A stretch of 11,440 nt of DNA, taken from assembly GCA_020048295.1 (NCBI GenBank), contig JAIFMT010000190.1:1-11440 (forward strand), in the 5' to 3' direction. Numbering within the stretch: the first letter of the stretch is position 1; the number at the start of each line of letters is the position of its first letter. The notes below the pieces were generated by a model, which saw nothing but the letters and a program-made list of their open reading frames with translations, was not told the DNA's origin and made no database searches. Shown here piece after piece: positions 1-9,474 of the stretch. Made by a program: the position numbers and the translations under genes. The stretch is from Rhodoferax sp. GTDB taxonomy: Bacteria > Pseudomonadota > Gammaproteobacteria > Burkholderiales > Burkholderiaceae.

Positions 1-351
1 GGCTTGCCCCTGAACTGGCAATTGACCCAGCGCGGTGCGCGTTTGATTCAATCCGCACACAGCGCACCTTGCTACAAGCTCTTTGCCCTGCCAGGCGGGC
101 CGCCGTACCGACCCGGCATGTTGCGGGTCGCTGAAGGTGGTGCCGCCATTGAAATGGAAGTGTGGGAACTGCCGGCGCGTGAGTTTGGCTCGTTTGTGGC
201 TGGCATCCCTGCGCCCCTGGGCATCGGCACGGTTGAACTGGCGGACGGCAGTCAGGTGCAAGGATTTGTCTGCGAGGCACTTGCCACGCAGGCAGCCAAA
301 GACATCAGCCACCTGGGTGGCTGGCGCGCTTACCTGCGCAGCATCGGCTGA
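1..351 (+). CDS. atzF: Allophanate hydrolase, C-terminal domain (partial, 5' end outside window)
   Basis: The frame is open from the left edge (first codon GGC) and ends at TGA 349-351, giving 116 residues. They match the small C-terminal domain of allophanate hydrolase: an N-terminal GLPLNWQLTQRGARL stretch, a middle YKLFALPGGPP, and the characteristic PLGIGTVELADG followed by GFVCEA near the end. The TTG at 4-6 is only a codon inside the gene, not a start. The full enzyme (about 600 residues) has an N-terminal amidase-signature domain with a Ser-Ser-Lys triad. It converts allophanate, made from urea by biotin-dependent urea carboxylase, to ammonia and CO2 in the cytosol. The C-terminal domain helps assembly and, in some homologues, handles the N-carboxycarbamate intermediate. 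The gene heads a + strand cluster with an amidase 9 bases downstream and a ureohydrolase, which fits urea produced from a guanidino compound. The family call is firm; the symbol is the generic one for this enzyme. Confidence 0.88.
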   Translation, partial: GLPLNWQLTQRGARLIQSAHSAPCYKLFALPGGPPYRPGMLRVAEGGAAIEMEVWELPAREFGSFVAGIPAPLGIGTVELADGSQVQGFVCEALATQAAKDISHLGGWRAYLRSIG

Positions 352-360
352 TGCCAAGCC

Positions 361-1239
361 ATGGTGCCCTGCGCTCCTGAAAACCGACCCGACACGGTAC
401 GGGTGGTGTGCTGTCAGATTGCACCGCGAGTCGGTGAACTGGCTGAAAACCGTCAACTGTGTGTACAGGCCATTCGCGATGCCGCGCGGGACGGCGCCCA
501 GCTTGTGGTGTTGCCTGAGCTGGCGCAAAGCGGCTACGTCTTTGCCGCCAAAGCGGAGGCACGGTCTATGGCAGAGCCGCTGGATGGCGCGACCCTGCGT
601 GAGTGGCAGCAACTGACCCGAGCACTCAATTTGGTTCTGGTCGCCGGGTTTTGTGAGCGACTTGACGGCGATAAGCTGAGCAACAGCGCCGTGTTGATCG
701 ACCCGAGCGGAGTTCGCTCGGTGTACCGCAAGGCCCATTTGTGGGATCAGGAGAAGCTGTTTTTCACACCCGGCCAAGCGACACCCCCGGTGATTCAGAC
801 GCATCTGGGCCGCATCGGCATGGTCATCTGCTACGACCTGGAATTTCCCGAATGGGTGCGTCTGGTTGCCTTGCAGGACGCACAGCTGCTGTGTGTCCCC
901 ACCAACTGGCCCGACGGCGGACGCCCAAGCGGTGAGCGTCCGTCCGAGGTGGTGAGGGTCCAGGCCAATGCGGCCTTCAATCGGATGTTCATTGCTGCCA
1001 GCGGTCGCTGTGGCACTGAACGCGGTGTGCCGTGGGTTGGCGGCTCAGTCATCGTCGATTGCGATGGCTACCCGGTGGCGGGGCCGTTGGGGCCAGACCA
1101 GCCCGGTGTGGTGTGGGCAAATCTGCAACTGAGCGATGCAGACCAGAAGTGGATCAGTGCCAGCAACCATGTGTTGAATGACCGCAGACCCGACCTTTAC
1201 GTGACATCTGACACGGCCGTTTCAAGGAGACAACCATGA
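361..1239 (+). CDS. Nitrilase-superfamily carbon-nitrogen hydrolase (amidase; possible guanidinobutyramidase)
   Basis: A 292-residue protein of normal family length. The catalytic set is visible: Glu53 in LPELAQSGY, Lys124 in VYRKAHLWDQEK, and Cys157 in GMVICYDLEFPE, with Glu131 near the active site. It should hydrolyse a small amide or carbamoyl compound in the cytosol. The gene begins 9 bases after the allophanate hydrolase stop and ends in a 4-base ATGA overlap with the ureohydrolase gene, so translational coupling is likely. No good Shine-Dalgarno precedes ATG 361. The conserved fold starts near residue 13 (VRVVCCQIAP), so an in-frame GTG near 403 is an alternative start. Sitting between a ureohydrolase and a urea-breakdown enzyme, it could convert 4-guanidinobutyramide to 4-guanidinobutyrate. 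That assignment is inferred from neighbours only. N-carbamoylputrescine amidase-like or general aliphatic amidase activity cannot be excluded. Confidence 0.85.
   Translation: MVPCAPENRPDTVRVVCCQIAPRVGELAENRQLCVQAIRDAARDGAQLVVLPELAQSGYVFAAKAEARSMAEPLDGATLREWQQLTRALNLVLVAGFCERLDGDKLSNSAVLIDPSGVRSVYRKAHLWDQEKLFFTPGQATPPVIQTHLGRIGMVICYDLEFPEWVRLVALQDAQLLCVPTNWPDGGRPSGERPSEVVRVQANAAFNRMFIAASGRCGTERGVPWVGGSVIVDCDGYPVAGPLGPDQPGVVWANLQLSDADQKWISASNHVLNDRRPDLYVTSDTAVSRRQP
1224..1230 (+). promoter_or_regulatory. Shine-Dalgarno of the ureohydrolase gene
   Basis: AAGGAGA lies 5 bases before ATG 1236, inside the last codons of the preceding amidase gene. It is one of the few strong ribosome binding sites in the window. 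It fixes the ureohydrolase start and supports tight co-translation with the amidase. Confidence 0.8.
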
Positions 1240-2174
1240 CCGTTACCGACACCTCAGCACAAAGTCTTCCGCGCTTTTGTGGCGTGCCTACCTTCATGCG
1301 CACCCCATGGGTGCGCGCATGGGACGAATTCGACATCGGGATTGCCGGTGTGCCGTTCGACGGTGGCGTCAGCGCTCGTCCTGGGGCGCGTTACGGCCCA
1401 CGCGAAATTCGCAACATGTCAACCCTGACGCGGGCCATTCATCACGTCACGGGTTTCAATCCATTTGCAGCTTGCCGCGTCGGCGATGTGGGCGATGTGC
1501 CGTTTACCAACCTCTACGATCTGGAAAAAGCACACCAGGAAATCCGCCAGTTTCTCCAACCCTTTTTTGCAGCCGGTAAAAAGATGCTGGTCGCGGGTGG
1601 CGATCATTCCATCACCTACCCCATATTCCAGGCGATGCAACCCGCACAGCCGCTGGGCATGGTTCACATCGACGCGCACACGGACACCTGGGACACGTTT
1701 GCAGGATCCAAATTCACCCATGGCTCACCCTTCAGGCGTGCCGTTGAAGCGGGTCTGCTGGATCCCAGGCGGACGGTTCAGATTGGTATTCGCGGAGCGC
1801 AGAACTCTGACTCAGGCTGGCGTTTTTCATTGGAATCCGGCATGCGGGTCATCTTCATCGAAGAATTTGAAGCGATGGGCGTGGAGGCGGCAATTGCCGA
1901 GGCCAGGCGCATCGTGGGTGCAGGACCCACCTATCTCTCGATCGATGTTGATGGGCTGGACCCGGTTTTTGCCCCGGGCACGGGAACGCCGGAAATCGGC
2001 GGCCTCACCACTCGGGAGACGCTTCGGCTGATACGCGGCCTGACTGAGCTTGACCTGCGAGGCGCAGATGTCGTTGAGGTCGCACCGCCGTACGATTCAA
2101 GTGGAATCACGGCTCTGTTAGGTGCCACCCTTCTTTATGAAGCGCTTTGTTTGCTGGCCGAATCCTATCGCTAA
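1236..2174 (+). CDS. Ureohydrolase (guanidinobutyrase / guanidinopropionase / agmatinase group)
   Basis: A 312-residue member of the arginase/agmatinase fold that hydrolyses a guanidino group to urea plus an amine. The binuclear metal ligands are all present: His124 in AGGDHS, Asp146, His148 and Asp150 in DAHTDT, Asp237 and Asp239 in SIDVDGLDP. Also conserved are the THGSPFRRA segment (159-168), which is typical of agmatinase-like rather than arginase enzymes, APGTGTPEIGG (246-256), and Glu281 in VVEVAPPYD. The N-terminal PRFCGVPTFMRTP and the HHV segment near 69-71 resemble pseudomonad guanidinopropionase and guanidinobutyrase (GpuA/GbuA). This similarity is from memory, so the exact substrate stays open; a nickel guanidine hydrolase is another possibility. 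The start is set by the strong ribosome binding site, and the gene overlaps the amidase by 4 bases. The urea released could enter the urea carboxylase/allophanate hydrolase route encoded upstream. No clear terminator hairpin follows. Confidence 0.9.
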   Translation: MTVTDTSAQSLPRFCGVPTFMRTPWVRAWDEFDIGIAGVPFDGGVSARPGARYGPREIRNMSTLTRAIHHVTGFNPFAACRVGDVGDVPFTNLYDLEKAHQEIRQFLQPFFAAGKKMLVAGGDHSITYPIFQAMQPAQPLGMVHIDAHTDTWDTFAGSKFTHGSPFRRAVEAGLLDPRRTVQIGIRGAQNSDSGWRFSLESGMRVIFIEEFEAMGVEAAIAEARRIVGAGPTYLSIDVDGLDPVFAPGTGTPEIGGLTTRETLRLIRGLTELDLRGADVVEVAPPYDSSGITALLGATLLYEALCLLAESYR

Positions 2175-2748
2175 CTTTTTCAAATCACCCGGCAGCAACG
2201 GCCACCCAGGCGTAGCACCAATGCGCCGTCACGACGCGCTGCTCGATGCTTGCCGCAAGACTGCCCGGTGGTGATACCACGCTGGGCATGGGTGCTGGCA
2301 TGCTGCCAATCGCGGCAGGCTGGAGTGCAGCGAGGCACTTCAGAATCAGGCATTAAATTGGCCTCTGGACCTTATGCAATAAGCGTTGGCAGCTATTGAT
2401 TTAGTTGCTGTTTGGCGGTGTGCAGTTTCTGGCTGGTTGGGAGTTGCCAAAAGAGCCCAAACAGAAACCGACACGTGGGATCTGCCTCGTCCAAAGTAGT
2501 CACTCATACCAACGTCTCAGGGTCTGCATTCTGGCGGCGATTTGGTCAAATCGGGAACGCCCTATTGGCCACGACTGGTCCCACAGAAATTTCATGCCTC
2601 AGGGCAGTGTATTTGGCACCAGATGAAGCACATTGCCTCGCCTGTCAAATGCCAGAACGTTATTCAACACGCCTTGTTTGATGGACTCCACGACCGGTGG
2701 CGCCCCGTCAGCCAACACCAGCAAGAGCCCAGCGCTGCGTCGCTGACC
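2175..2748. other. Gene-poor intergenic region between convergent genes
   Basis: About 570 bases between the ureohydrolase stop and the potassium channel stop. No ORF here has recognisable motifs or a supported start. Two overlapping - strand readable frames near 2180-2353 (one of 57 codons from ATG 2353) look like chance openings. A + strand frame at 2405-2626 is also unconvincing. The stretch contains the 49-base dispersed repeat at 2355-2403, and a readable extension of the potassium channel frame at 2599-2748. I see no T-run terminator on either side. The lower GC of 2340-2600 suggests old non-coding or decayed sequence. Confidence 0.6.
2355..2403 (+). repeat. 49-base dispersed intergenic repeat, copy 1
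   Basis: This segment aligns without gaps to 10746-10794. Both begin AAAT and share CCTTAT, then GCG, then CAGCTAT, and end in TTA. The middle holds a short palindrome, CTTAT-gca-ATAAG. Variants of this AT-rich unit, ending in an AGCTAT box, occur between genes in Comamonadaceae genomes as far as I recall. Its function is unknown to me. Confidence 0.55.
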
Positions 2749-4464
2749 CTACCCCCCGGATTGGAGGCGTGCCGCGCGCCGCGCCTTGAGTTTTCTAAAC
2801 AGCCAGGTGCGGGGCTGCTCGATGCCGTGGCGCACAAAGTCCAGCGTGCTGGCGTCGTCCAGAAAGCGCTGTTGCAACCGGCGGGCGCTGTTGCTGCCGA
2901 CAAACAGGATGCGATCGCCCGGATGCAAGTCCATGTTCGGGTCGGGCATCAAAAAAAACGCGTCTTCGCGATCTACCATCAAGGGCAGGCAGGCCAGTGT
3001 TTCGCCAAAGGTGTGGGGGTCTTGCGACAACTCAAACAGCTTGAGCTGCGTGCCAAAGCCCTGACAAAACGCGGCAAACATGCCTGCATAAAAGATGTCG
3101 CATTCAAGGCTCCAGACAAATGGCACTTGGGTGCCCAGGGCGCTCTCAATCTGGCCGATGCAGCGCGTGGCCTGCGCTGCGCCGGATGCCGCAATGCGTT
3201 TGAGAAAACTCCTGAGCATGGGCACATGAATGCGTTGCAGGCATTCATGCACCATCAAATCCGACTGCACAAAGCGCATCGAGGCCTGGGACGACTGGAT
3301 CAGGATGGCGTCGGCAATGTGGTTTTGTCGGATCACGACAAAAATCTTGGGGTTGGCACGGCGTGCCAGTGTGGCAATGGCCAGGTTGACCGAGTCGTTG
3401 TCGGTGCCAGCCACGACGACACTGGCCGACTCGATGGACGCTTCGCGCAAGGAATGCTCGGTGTTGTCGTCAATCAGCAAGCGCTTGTCGGGTGGGCTGG
3501 CGATGGGGTGGTGGTCGACCGCCTGCCACAGGATGCCGCGCGCATCCAGTTCCTGCGCAATCGATTGGCCAAACCGTCCGTAGCCCACCAACACCCAACT
3601 ACCCATCGGAATGCCCAAGCGACCCGGGCACTCGGCGTAAGGCGAGTTGGTGAGCCACTCTTCGAGTCGCAACACGTCCGGCGCATCCAGATCGAGGCCG
3701 ATGTTTTCGGCGAAGGTGTCAAACGGGTTGATGACCTCAATGCCACCAAACGCCAGGATGTTGGTTTGTGCGATGTGGCTTTTTGCGCGCGCGATCACCT
3801 GCAGATGGGGCGCAAGTGTGCGCGCCCCAATCGCGATGGTCTGGTTGGCGGTGTCTTCGCTGGTCATGGCCAGCAAACCGGCGCACATTGGGTGGTCGAT
3901 GCCGGCATCGCGCAAGGTGTCCGGAAAACGCGCGTCTGCGCACAGGCTGATTGCCGGTGACCCCAGGTTCTCGATGACGATGCGCGCCTGCCGATCCGTG
4001 TCCATTTCGATCACCACCACCCTCAAGCCCATGCTGTCAAGCGCCTTGGCCAAGAGCCGCGCACTTTGGCCAAAACCGCAAATGATAAAGAAACGCTCGC
4101 TGAGCGAGCTGACCTGCCAGGCAAACAGGCTGCGGGCCAGGGCAGTGCGGAAAGTCTTGTCGTTGACCAGCGCAAAAATGGAGCCCAGCGTATAGGTCCA
4201 CCCAATCACCGACAGATAGATCACCACGATCATCCAGCCCCGCTGCTGTTCACTGAAGGCATAGGGGATTTCGCCAAAACCGATGGTGGTGGCGGTATAG
4301 CTCACCACGTAGAAGGCGTGAAAAATACTCATCTGGCCGGATTGCCCGTCGGCCAGCACCCCCGGCATCTGTGACAAGCCGACCACCGCCACGGTGTAGC
4401 ACACGATCAACGCGATCAGGGGCGCCCGCATGCGGCGCAGGACAAGGAACAGGATATCGTTCAT
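2749..4464 (-). CDS. TrkA/RCK-domain potassium channel protein
   Basis: A 571-residue inner-membrane ion channel subunit with cytoplasmic gating domains. The N-terminus has a transmembrane helix (about 13-31), a pore helix with the selectivity filter TTIGFGE (59-65), and a second helix (about 77-98), the two-helix plan of Kch/MthK-type channels. Two RCK (TrkA-N) Rossmann domains follow. The first has IICGFGQSA (127-135) with acidic Glu153 and Asp155 after the second strand; the second has LVGYGRFGQS (292-301). An RCK-C-like segment closes near LHPGDRILFVG (513-523), followed by a basic tail. Ligands are likely nucleotides or divalent cations. ATG 4464 is chosen because the first helix begins directly after it; no clear Shine-Dalgarno is seen. 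The DUF6394-like gene ends 41 bases upstream on the same strand, probably in one transcript. The stop is TAG at 2749-2751, and the frame stays readable for 49 codons beyond it. Confidence 0.9.
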   Translation of the reverse strand: MNDILFLVLRRMRAPLIALIVCYTVAVVGLSQMPGVLADGQSGQMSIFHAFYVVSYTATTIGFGEIPYAFSEQQRGWMIVVIYLSVIGWTYTLGSIFALVNDKTFRTALARSLFAWQVSSLSERFFIICGFGQSARLLAKALDSMGLRVVVIEMDTDRQARIVIENLGSPAISLCADARFPDTLRDAGIDHPMCAGLLAMTSEDTANQTIAIGARTLAPHLQVIARAKSHIAQTNILAFGGIEVINPFDTFAENIGLDLDAPDVLRLEEWLTNSPYAECPGRLGIPMGSWVLVGYGRFGQSIAQELDARGILWQAVDHHPIASPPDKRLLIDDNTEHSLREASIESASVVVAGTDNDSVNLAIATLARRANPKIFVVIRQNHIADAILIQSSQASMRFVQSDLMVHECLQRIHVPMLRSFLKRIAASGAAQATRCIGQIESALGTQVPFVWSLECDIFYAGMFAAFCQGFGTQLKLFELSQDPHTFGETLACLPLMVDREDAFFLMPDPNMDLHPGDRILFVGSNSARRLQQRFLDDASTLDFVRHGIEQPRTWLFRKLKARRAARLQSGG

Positions 4465-4505
4465 GTGTACCCAGGCGCTATGCCGTGCGCTGCGCTTGAG
4501 CCCGC

Positions 4506-4889
4506 TCAGCGGCCTTGTCTGAGGGTTTCCCCGATCAACAAGGTCACCGACACCAGGTTGGCCACCAGTGCGCCGCCCGACAGCGACACCACGGTCGACA
4601 TGGAGTACGAGTCCATGCTGAGTGCGTGAAAGTGCACATGAACCATCCAGACCACCGAGGCGGCAATGAGCTGCAAGCTTGCAACCAGCGAGGTTGCCAG
4701 GTGGGTCGCACCCAAGTGCGTGCGGTCACCAAACTTGAGTACCGTGGCGATCAAATTCACAGCCAAGGCGACACCGAGTTCCATCGGATGATGCAGATCG
4801 ACCCGGTCAATGTCGCCAATGAAAAAACCAAAGTTCAGCGTGCAAGCCAGAATGATGAAGAAACCAAAAACAACCTTTTCGAGATTCAT
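4506..4889 (-). CDS. DUF6394-like small integral membrane protein
   Basis: A 127-residue hydrophobic protein with four predicted membrane segments, at about 5-24, 36-52, 62-85 and 97-120. A histidine-rich stretch (HVHFHAL, 84-90) follows the third. The opening MNLEKVVFGFFII resembles proteins labelled DUF6394, found next to RCK potassium channels in betaproteobacteria; I recall this from memory and could not check it. The function is unknown. The gene starts 30 bases after the ABC transporter stop and precedes the channel gene, so the pair may form the tail of a longer - strand operon. It may be an accessory or stabilising partner of the channel, by neighbourhood only. No Shine-Dalgarno is visible before ATG 4889, but a TATACT box lies only 6 bases upstream. 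Confidence 0.75.
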   Translation of the reverse strand: MNLEKVVFGFFIILACTLNFGFFIGDIDRVDLHHPMELGVALAVNLIATVLKFGDRTHLGATHLATSLVASLQLIAASVVWMVHVHFHALSMDSYSMSTVVSLSGGALVANLVSVTLLIGETLRQGR

Positions 4890-4895
4890 GGCAGG

Positions 4896-4901
4896 AGTAT
4901 A
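4896..4901 (-). promoter_or_regulatory. Possible -10 box very close to the DUF6394-like start
   Basis: On the - strand TATACT is followed by exactly 6 bases and then ATG 4889, so transcription from it would begin at or near the A of the start codon, giving a leaderless message. The matching -35 position reads poorly (CCTAAC at 17-base spacing), so this is a weak candidate. Read-through from the ABC genes may be the real source of expression. Confidence 0.25.
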
Positions 4902-4919
4902 CGCAGGGGCAGCACGACG

Positions 4920-6666
4920 TTAGGCCTCCAGTTGCTGCAACAAATACAGCCGCTGATAAACCCCTTGCGGTATCGCCATCAAGTCCTCATGCCGACCTTG
5001 CTCATGGATGCGGCCGTGGTTGAGCACCACGATGCAGTCGGCCCCACGGATGGTGGACAGGCGGTGGGCAATGGCAATCACCGTCACCCGGCCGTGCAAC
5101 TCAGACAAGGCCAGTTGCACGATCTGCTCGGTCTCGCTGTCAATGTGGGCGGTGGCCTCATCCAGAAACAGAATGCGTGGCTTGCCTGCCAGGGCACGGG
5201 CAACGGCAATCAGCTGCTTCTGCCCCACCGACAGGCGCGCGCCGCCTTCGCCCAGCAAGGTGTCGTAGCCCTGCTCCAGTTGCATGATGAAGTCGTGGCA
5301 ATGCGCGGCGCGTGCGGCCGCCTGCAGGTCGCCGTCGGCAATCGGGCGGCCCATGGCGATGTTCTCACGCACGCTGGCCGCCAGCAAAAATGGGTCTTGC
5401 GGCACCAGGCCCACGTCAGCGCGAAAATGCGCGTCGCTGAAGTGGGCCAGAGGGATGCCATCGACGCTGATGTCCCCGGCTTGCGCCTGGTAAAAGCGCA
5501 GCAACAGGCTGAGCAAGGTGGATTTGCCGCTGCCGGTGTGCCCGACCAGGCCGTAAAAACCACCGGCGGGAATCTCCAGGCTCAGGTCGTGCAGCACCGT
5601 GACCTCAGCGCTGTAGCCAAAGGTGAGATGGGCGATGCGCACCGCACCGTGAGAAATCCGCTCGGGCCCCGCCACCGCTTGCGGGCGCTGTTCTTGCAGC
5701 AGTGCATCGACCCGGGCGGCTGCCACGACGGCCTGTTGCAACTGCCCAAACTGCAAGGTAATCTGGATCAACGGATCCACCACCCGGCCCAGGTAACTCA
5801 CAAAGGCGTAAAGCACGCCAATCTGTAGCCCGCTGATGGCACTTTGGCCAAAGCTGTAAATCACGGCGACTAGCAACAACACATTGATCAAGTCGAGCAT
5901 CGGGCGCAGCAACCAGGCGTTGACGCGCATCTCGGCGATGCGGGCCTCCAGGTGTTGCTGGTTGGTGGCATCGAACTTCTGCCGAAATCGCGCCTGCGCG
6001 TTGCTGGCCTGCAGCACTGGCATGCCGGCAATCGACTCTGACATCTGGGCATTGATGTCACTGCGCTTTTGCCGCGCGCGTGACACGGCAGGCGCGCTCC
6101 AGCGCTGGTAGAACCAGACGATCACCACCACCGCAGGCACCAGCGTGAGCACAATCAGCATCAAACGCCAGTCCAGCCAGGCCATGGCAGCAAACGCACC
6201 CAGCACCACGATGCTGCTGTCGAGCATCACAAACAGCACCTGCACGTAGAGGTTCTTCACCTGTTCGGTGTCATTGGTGACCCGGCTGACCAACTGCCCG
6301 GTGATGGCCTTGTCAAAAAAAGCCATTGGCAGGCGCAGCACATGGCCATAGACTTCTTCGCGCAAGCGCCGCACCGAGCGCATGGCCACACCGGCCAGCC
6401 GCGTCAACTGGGTGTAGCGGATGACGCTGGCAATGGCCCCCGTCAACAGGATGGCGCCGAGCAAGCCGCCGACTTCCAGCAAATCAAACCGGCGTGGGAT
6501 CAGCGTGTGGTCAATGAAGTACTTGCCCAGCAGGGGGCCGGCGGCTTCGAGCAGCGCCGCCACCACCAGCCAGATACCGCCCTTCCAGACATGCTGCTGC
6601 TCTGATCGGGCCGCGTGCAGCAGCAGGGCAATGGCCTGGCGCGTGTTGCGTGCTTGGGGTGGGGCT

Positions 6667-6677
<11 letters not shown>
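4920..6677 (-). CDS. mdlB: MdlB-type ABC exporter half-transporter
   Basis: A 585-residue fused membrane and ATPase half-transporter of the inner membrane. Residues up to about 320 form the six-helix exporter domain, including GPLLGKYFIDHTLIPR after the first helix. The nucleotide-binding domain has Walker A GHTGSGKST (379-387), Q-loop VPQDPF (425-430), the variant signature LSVGQ (482-486), Walker B ILFLDE (502-507) with the catalytic Glu, and switch His538 in AHRLST. LSVGQ followed by KQL is typical of E. coli MdlB/SmdB. I chose ATG 6677 because homology begins there. It lies within the end of the partner gene, the two coding regions sharing 11 bases (ATGCCGACTGA). A longer in-frame reading to 6803 is only overlap with that gene. 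With the upstream gene it should form a heterodimeric multidrug or lipid exporter. The substrate is unknown. Confidence 0.88.
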
Positions 6678-8418
<1,741 letters not shown>

Positions 8419-8422
8419 GGGG

Positions 8423-8441
8423 TTGCGCCGTTACTGCGCAA
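8423..8441 (-). promoter_or_regulatory. 19-base inverted repeat before mdlA (operator or 5' hairpin candidate)
   Basis: On the - strand TTGCGC, seven spacer bases, then GCGCAA, ending 4 bases before the ATG of the MdlA-like gene. Half-sites of 6 bases with this spacing could bind a dimeric repressor of the exporter. As RNA the hairpin would sit where the ribosome binding site should be, and no Shine-Dalgarno is visible. A -10-like TAGAAT lies about 43 bases before the ATG, without a convincing -35. Confidence 0.35.
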
Positions 8442-8520
8442 AAGAGAATGGGGAGGGTCGGATTCTAGGGGCGGTTGCCGGCAGGCGCTGGTCGGGCTAG
8501 CCGCAGGCTTAAGGCTACCA

Positions 8521-9474
8521 CTAGCGCGAAACAGTTGCACCAAGGCTGCCGGTCGAGGGCAGTCCCGGCAAAGCACGTCGCAGCGCCGGGCCATACATGA
8601 TCATGCCCAGGGCTGCGGCGATCAGCGGCAGCGCCACGAACACCCAGCCGTCAAGCTGCTCGTGACCCACGCCAGCGCCCACCAACAGCGCCACCGCCGG
8701 GTTCACAAACGCGTAACTGCCTGCCAGCGCCGCTGTGGTGTTTTGCAACAGCCACAGATAGGCGTTGAGCGCGATCAGCGTACCAAACACCAGCAGGTAA
8801 GCCCAGGCCATCCAGGCCTCTGCGCTGGCCTGGAGCAGCCCGGCCACCGGTTCGCTCCAGGCCGCCAGCCCCAGCCCCAGTGCACCGCCCAACAGCCACT
8901 GGGCCGCAGCGGCCATGGCCGGGCCAGGCAGGTCCAGCCGCCGTGAAGCGTAGGAACCCAGGCTCCAGCACAGCGGCGCGCCAAAGGCAGCCAGTGCCCC
9001 GATCCAACTCGCCGAAAAGTCGCCTTCCAGCGACAACAGCGCGGCCCCGGCCACACCCAGACCCAGGCCAATCCAGCTGGTCAGCGGCACACGCTCACCG
9101 CCCAGGCGCGTCCACAGCGCCAGCCACATCGGCATGGTGGTGACCACGGTGGCCATCAAGCCTGAGCCGATGCCGTGGCTTTGCGCCAGCATGACCAGCG
9201 TCATGGCCCCAAACACCATCAGTGCGCCAACCAGGCCGGCATTGCGCCACTGCCGCGCGGTGGGCAGGCGCTCGCCGCGCCACAGGGCCCACGCCAGCAT
9301 CAGCACGCCGGCCAGCGCAAAGCGTGTGCCGTTCAGCCACAGCGCCGGCATGCCCTGCAGTGCCACGCTGATGGCAAAGTAGGTGGTGCCCCAGACGATA
9401 TAGACCAGCAGCAAGGCCGTCGCCAGCGGCAACCAACCGTGTTTGCCCGTCATGGTCTGAATATTCATAGGCAT
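8521..9474 (-). CDS. yedA: EamA/DMT-family exporter, YedA-like
   Basis: A 317-residue inner-membrane protein with about ten helices arranged as two EamA repeats (roughly 16-148 and 160-292). Family marks are VWGTTYFAI (27-35), the RFALAGVLML helix, VVTTMPMWLAL in repeat one, and SYAFVNPAVALLVG (253-266) in repeat two, which resembles E. coli YedA. Such proteins export amino acids, metabolites or drugs; the substrate here is unknown. ATG 9474 gives a GGAG 11 bases upstream; a second ATG at 9468 is possible. A longer reading to 9573 would run into the divergent regulator and is unlikely. The Lrp/AsnC gene starts 62 bases away on the other strand, a common arrangement for amino-acid exporters and their regulator. 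Confidence 0.87.
   Translation of the reverse strand: MPMNIQTMTGKHGWLPLATALLLVYIVWGTTYFAISVALQGMPALWLNGTRFALAGVLMLAWALWRGERLPTARQWRNAGLVGALMVFGAMTLVMLAQSHGIGSGLMATVVTTMPMWLALWTRLGGERVPLTSWIGLGLGVAGAALLSLEGDFSASWIGALAAFGAPLCWSLGSYASRRLDLPGPAMAAAAQWLLGGALGLGLAAWSEPVAGLLQASAEAWMAWAYLLVFGTLIALNAYLWLLQNTTAALAGSYAFVNPAVALLVGAGVGHEQLDGWVFVALPLIAAALGMIMYGPALRRALPGLPSTGSLGATVSR

Noticed and set aside
2180..2353. A 57-codon - strand ORF in the intergenic region, with another open frame overlapping it
   Set aside because: No ribosome binding site or recognisable motif, and two frames are open at once, which argues for chance. I translated both and recognised neither.
2405..2626. A 73-codon + strand ORF beginning beside the repeat
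   Set aside because: Its start is not ATG, there is no Shine-Dalgarno, and the product has no feature beyond ordinary composition.
2542..3960. A 472-codon + strand ORF opposite the potassium channel gene
   Set aside because: It is antisense to a gene with clear channel and RCK motifs, shows no recognisable domain, and its length is explained by codon bias in GC-rich DNA.
4515..5828. A 437-codon + strand ORF opposite the DUF6394-like and MdlB-like genes
   Set aside because: It spans two real genes and their gap on the other strand, is rich in Gln, His and Arg as shadows are, and has no motif.
8498..8518. A short inverted repeat (TAGCC...GGCTA) after the EamA gene, considered as a terminator
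   Set aside because: Only a 5-base stem with a 10-base loop and no following T-run; too weak to call.
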